Shown one piece after another: positions 63,627 to 64,000 of a stretch of DNA of 64,000 bases. Position numbers and translations under genes: made by a program. Origin of the DNA: Peribacillus sp. FSL H8-0477 (GTDB taxonomy: Bacteria > Bacillota > Bacilli > Bacillales > DSM-1321); NCBI RefSeq assembly GCF_038002765.1, contig NZ_JBBODE010000001.1:1488001-1552000 (forward strand). The letters run 5' to 3'. A model generated the notes under the pieces. That model was not told where the DNA came from and did not search any database. It saw only the letters and a program-made list of their open reading frames with translations. Numbering within the stretch: the first letter of the stretch is position 1; every line of letters begins with the position of its first letter.

Positions 63627-64000
63627 ATGTCTCGTTATACTGGACCAAGCTGGAAATTATCCCGTCGTCTTGGAATCTCACTTACAGGTACTGGTAAAGA
63701 ATTAGAAAAACGCCCATACGCTCCTGGTCAACATGGTGCTAATACACGTAAGAAAGTTTCTGAATACGGAATGCAATTACAAGAAAAACAAAAACTTCGT
63801 CACATGTACGGAGTTACAGAACGCCAATTCCGTTCTTTATTTGATAAAGCAGGAAAACTACAAGGTAAACACGGTGAAAACTTCATGGTTCTTCTTGAAT
63901 CACGTCTTGATAACGTTGTTTATCGTTTAGGTTTAGCGCGTACTCGTCGTCAAGCTCGTCAGCTTGTAAACCACGGTCACATCACTGTGAACGGTAGCCG
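63627..64000 (+). CDS. rpsD: 30S ribosomal protein S4 (3' end outside window)
   Basis: First 124 codons of about 200. Primary 16S rRNA-binding protein that nucleates 30S assembly. Starts [19 protein letters not shown]; the N-terminal domain continues with [12 protein letters not shown], and the S4 RNA-binding fold is recognised by [40 protein letters not shown] is nine bases before the ATG. Transcribed alone from the promoter at 63408 through a structured leader. Confidence 0.97.
   Translation, partial: MSRYTGPSWKLSRRLGISLTGTGKELEKRPYAPGQHGANTRKKVSEYGMQLQEKQKLRHMYGVTERQFRSLFDKAGKLQGKHGENFMVLLESRLDNVVYRLGLARTRRQARQLVNHGHITVNGS

Overview
The window is a chromosomal core region of a low-GC, endospore-forming Bacillaceae bacterium. 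The gene content and order follow the Bacillus subtilis polA-citZ-pyk-accDA-dnaE-argGH-ackA-sppA-thiI-ezrA-rpsD segment. Sporulation genes (ytaF, ytvI, ytrH, ytrI, ytfJ, an alpha/beta-type SASP) confirm a spore former. Three features differ from B. subtilis 168 and resemble other Bacillus-like genera: an isocitrate lyase gene, hflK/hflC downstream of phoPR, and a MaoC-like gene between mdh and phoP. The species cannot be named from the sequence alone. No rRNA, tRNA, prophage, insertion sequence or CRISPR array is visible.

Layout. 1-3.9 kb: DNA repair and replication (ytaF fragment, mutM, polA). 4.1-6.0 kb: SPFH proteins HflC/HflK behind an apparent sigma-W promoter. 6.2-8.7 kb: phoPR. 8.9-13.0 kb: MaoC-like protein and the TCA genes mdh, icd, citZ. 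13.4-15.2 kb: ytwI, ytvI. 15.3-17.3 kb: aceA preceded by a reduced malate-synthase-like gene. 17.5-20.9 kb: fxsA, pyk, pfkA. 21.2-25.0 kb: malic enzyme, a GntR/FadR-type regulator, accD and accA as one operon. 25.2-28.5 kb: dnaE. 28.7-34.7 kb: sporulation genes ytrHI, nrnA, ytpI, ytoI, ytkL and an M24 peptidase. 34.8-37.9 kb: a Usp protein and argGH. 38.4-45.3 kb: alpha-glucosidase, EcsC-moaB, a 5'-truncated DUF3862-like gene, ackA, ytxK. 45.4-49.9 kb: tpx, ytfIJ, yteJ-sppA, nadK. 49.9-54.3 kb: rarD, ytcJ and an acyl-CoA synthetase. 54.4-63.1 kb: SASP, nifZ-thiI, ezrA, hisJ, refZ, a GAF-type methionine sulfoxide reductase, a diguanylate cyclase. 63.4-64 kb: rpsD promoter, structured leader and 5' part of the gene.

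How it fits together. The region is dominated by central carbon metabolism: glycolysis end, TCA entry, pyruvate-malate interconversion, malonyl-CoA synthesis, acetate overflow. The most informative regulatory signal is a 13-bp palindrome, GTGGT-N3-ACCAC. It occurs upstream of the malic enzyme-GntR-accDA operon and again just after the -10 of the acyl-CoA synthetase gene, suggesting one FadR-like regulon for lipid metabolism. Other legible control signals are a sigma-W promoter (hflKC), a sigma-E promoter (ytrHI), a sigma-G promoter (SASP), ARG boxes (argGH), cre sites (citZ, ackA) and a three-way-junction leader in front of rpsD. Start codons were re-chosen from Shine-Dalgarno spacing; an unusually large share are TTG.
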